Made by a program: the position numbers and the translations under genes. From the NCBI GenBank assembly GCA_023145215.1, contig JAGLED010000020.1:18625-82624 (forward strand): a DNA stretch of 64,000 nt, written 5' to 3'. Shown one piece after another: positions 62,681 to 64,000 of the stretch. Under the pieces are notes generated by a model that worked only from the letters and a program-made list of their open reading frames with translations, was not told the DNA's origin and ran no database searches. Every line of letters begins with the position of its first letter. Positions within the stretch are counted from its first letter, which is position 1. Origin of the DNA: Rhodospirillales bacterium. GTDB taxonomy: Bacteria > Pseudomonadota > Alphaproteobacteria > Rhodospirillales > Casp-alpha2.

Positions 62681-63085
62681 ATGATCGTCCGCACACTGAA
62701 AGAATGCGAAGGCACCAAACGCACCGTCAAAACCGACAATTGGCAGAGCGTCCGCCTGTCGCTGGCCGATGACGGGATGGGGTTTTCGTTCCACATCACC
62801 ACGATCTACGCCGGCACCGAGACGCCGATCTGGTACAAAAACCATCTGGAGACCGTCTACTGCATGTCGGGCAACGGCGAGGTCGAAACCGTCGCCGACG
62901 GCAAGGTCTATAAGATCGAACCGGGCACCGTTTACATCCTCGACAAGAACGACCAGCACATCCTGCGGGGCGGGACCGAGGACATGCACCTGGCCTGCGC
63001 CTTCAATCCGCCGCTCAACGGTCGTGAAGTCCATGACGAGGACGGCGCATACAAACTCAACGAAGAAGCGCTCGTCGACGCGTGA
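62681..63085 (+). CDS. ectC: Ectoine synthase EctC
   Basis: A 134-residue cupin that cyclises N-acetyl-diaminobutyrate to ectoine. The start [14 protein letters not shown], then the cupin body [37 protein letters not shown] and [15 protein letters not shown] are all typical. No ectD (hydroxylase) gene follows before the aspartokinase, so hydroxyectoine would need a gene elsewhere. It lies 26 bp before the ask start. Confidence 0.97.
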   Translation: MIVRTLKECEGTKRTVKTDNWQSVRLSLADDGMGFSFHITTIYAGTETPIWYKNHLETVYCMSGNGEVETVADGKVYKIEPGTVYILDKNDQHILRGGTEDMHLACAFNPPLNGREVHDEDGAYKLNEEALVDA

Positions 63086-63111
63086 CGACGCCGTCAGAAG
63101 GAAACAATCCC

Positions 63112-64000
63112 ATGACCGACAGTAATCAGGCCGTGCCCCAGGTTTCCGGGGAGGATAAGCCGACAGGCACGCACACCGTGCACAAGATCGGCGGCACATC
63201 GATGTCGGACATCAAGACGGTGTTCGACAACATCCTGATCGCCGGGCGGAGTGGTGAAGATATTTACAACCGGATCTTCGTCGTTTCCGCCTACGGTGGC
63301 GTCACCGACATGCTGCTGGAAAACAAGAAGACCGGCGAGCCGGGCGTCTATGCGCTTTATGCCGGGTCCGACAACGACTGGGCCTGGGGCGATGCGCTTT
63401 CCAAGCTGCAGAGCCATATGCTCGAAATCAACGCCGACGCGTTCGATGACGAATCCGACCGCAAGCTCGCCGACCGCTTCGTGCAGGAGCGGGTCGAGGG
63501 CGTGCGTAATTGCCTGATCGACCTGCAACGCATCTGCGGCTACGGGCACTTCAAGCTCGAAGAACACCTGATGACCGTGCGCGAGATGATCAGCGGCATC
63601 GGCGAGGCGCACAGTGCGCACAACACCATGCTGCTGCTGCGCCGCCGTGGTGTCGAAGCCGAGTTCGTCGATCTGTCGGGCTGGCGCGAAAGCGAGAGCA
63701 TGAGCCTCGAAGAACGGATCAGCGAAGGTTTCGCCGATATCGATGTCTCAAAGACGCTGCCGATCGTGACGGGCTACACCCAGGCCGGCGACGGCCTCAT
63801 GGGCGTCTTCGGGCGCGGCTATTCCGAAGTCACGTTCTCCGCCGTTGCCTGCGTCACCGGCGCGCGCGAAGCGGTGATCCACAAGGAATTCCACCTCTCC
63901 AGCGCCGATCCCAAGATCGTCGGTATCGAGAAGGTCCAGCCGATCGGACGTACGAATTATGACGTCGCCGATCAGCTCTCGAACATGGGGATGGAGGCGA
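63112..64000 (+). CDS. ask: Ectoine-type aspartate kinase Ask_Ect (3' end outside window)
   Basis: The frame opens at ATG 63112 behind AGAAGGAAAC and is still open at the window end (296 codons seen). The kinase begins HTVHKIGGTSMSD, the Lys-Gly-Gly-Thr/Ser start of aspartokinases (KxGGTS), and continues with IFVVSAYGGVTDMLLENKKTG and PIVTGYTQAGDGLMGVFGRGYSEVTFS. The long insert and position after ectC fit the dedicated Ask_Ect that feeds aspartate semialdehyde to ectoine and is commonly less feedback-sensitive. The ACT region lies beyond the edge. Confidence 0.93.
   Translation, partial: MTDSNQAVPQVSGEDKPTGTHTVHKIGGTSMSDIKTVFDNILIAGRSGEDIYNRIFVVSAYGGVTDMLLENKKTGEPGVYALYAGSDNDWAWGDALSKLQSHMLEINADAFDDESDRKLADRFVQERVEGVRNCLIDLQRICGYGHFKLEEHLMTVREMISGIGEAHSAHNTMLLLRRRGVEAEFVDLSGWRESESMSLEERISEGFADIDVSKTLPIVTGYTQAGDGLMGVFGRGYSEVTFSAVACVTGAREAVIHKEFHLSSADPKIVGIEKVQPIGRTNYDVADQLSNMGMEA

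Noticed and set aside
61331..63199. 622-residue minus-strand open frame opposite ectB and ectC
   Set aside because: It is an antisense shadow of unmistakable ectoine genes and spans their intergenic gap.

Overview
The window is a GC-rich, densely coded stretch of an alphaproteobacterial chromosome. A DUF2336 protein, FkbM and NicO/DUF1007 genes, an ectoine operon with a dedicated aspartokinase, and 'VIPANAGIQ'-type intergenic palindromes all fit a marine or salt-exposed, Rhodospirillales-like organism. The genus cannot be fixed from the sequence. I see no rRNA, tRNA, CRISPR array, transposase, integrase or phage gene.

Layout. 1-13.9 kb: a complete chemotaxis locus, with an MCP tail, a CheA-REC hybrid, CheW, CheY, CheZ, a DUF2336 protein, an OmpR-type regulator, two unrecognised proteins, a second CheY, CheB, CheR, a stand-alone PAS protein and a soluble MCP. 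14-17.2 kb: an EmrA/EmrB-type efflux pair with a MarR regulator and a perfect palindromic operator. 17.2-23.1 kb: a SulP transporter, a single-chain EgtB-EgtD fusion (ergothioneine-type synthesis), a cupin and a BaiN-like flavoprotein. 23.4-26.6 kb: a ketopantoate-reductase-like protein and sulfoacetaldehyde acetyltransferase (xsc). 26.7-35.5 kb: accessory metabolism (response regulator, FkbM methyltransferase, sulfotransferase, GMC oxidoreductase, DUF1028, a GGT-family Ntn hydrolase, a glutamate-synthase-like FMN protein, a DehI-like protein). 35.6-48.7 kb: a sox cluster (YeeE/YedE transporter, MBL protein, soxF, soxS, soxXYZA, soxB, ccdA/soxV, soxW, soxCD) with a two-cysteine ArsR/BigR/SqrR-type repressor. 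49-54.9 kb: a CmcJ-like and a GFA protein, then a zinc locus (znuA, znuCB, zur, zevAB-like). 55-58.6 kb: acylating sulfoacetaldehyde dehydrogenase (sauS) with a two-subunit acyl-CoA ligase. 58.7-64 kb: an ATP-grasp protein, an EctR-like MarR regulator and ectABC-ask, with ask running off the window.

How it fits together. sauCD-like, sauS and xsc would take sulfoacetate through sulfoacetyl-CoA and sulfoacetaldehyde to acetyl phosphate and sulfite. The Sox system oxidises reduced sulfur to sulfate in the periplasm. AT-rich inverted repeats of the CATATTC/GAATATG type precede the transporter, soxX and soxC; soxX and soxC have the same 30-bp half-site spacing. A looser repeat lies before xsc. These, with the two-cysteine repressor, suggest one sulfide/persulfide-responsive regulon. 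Zinc supply is under Zur, and osmoadaptation under a MarR-type EctR.
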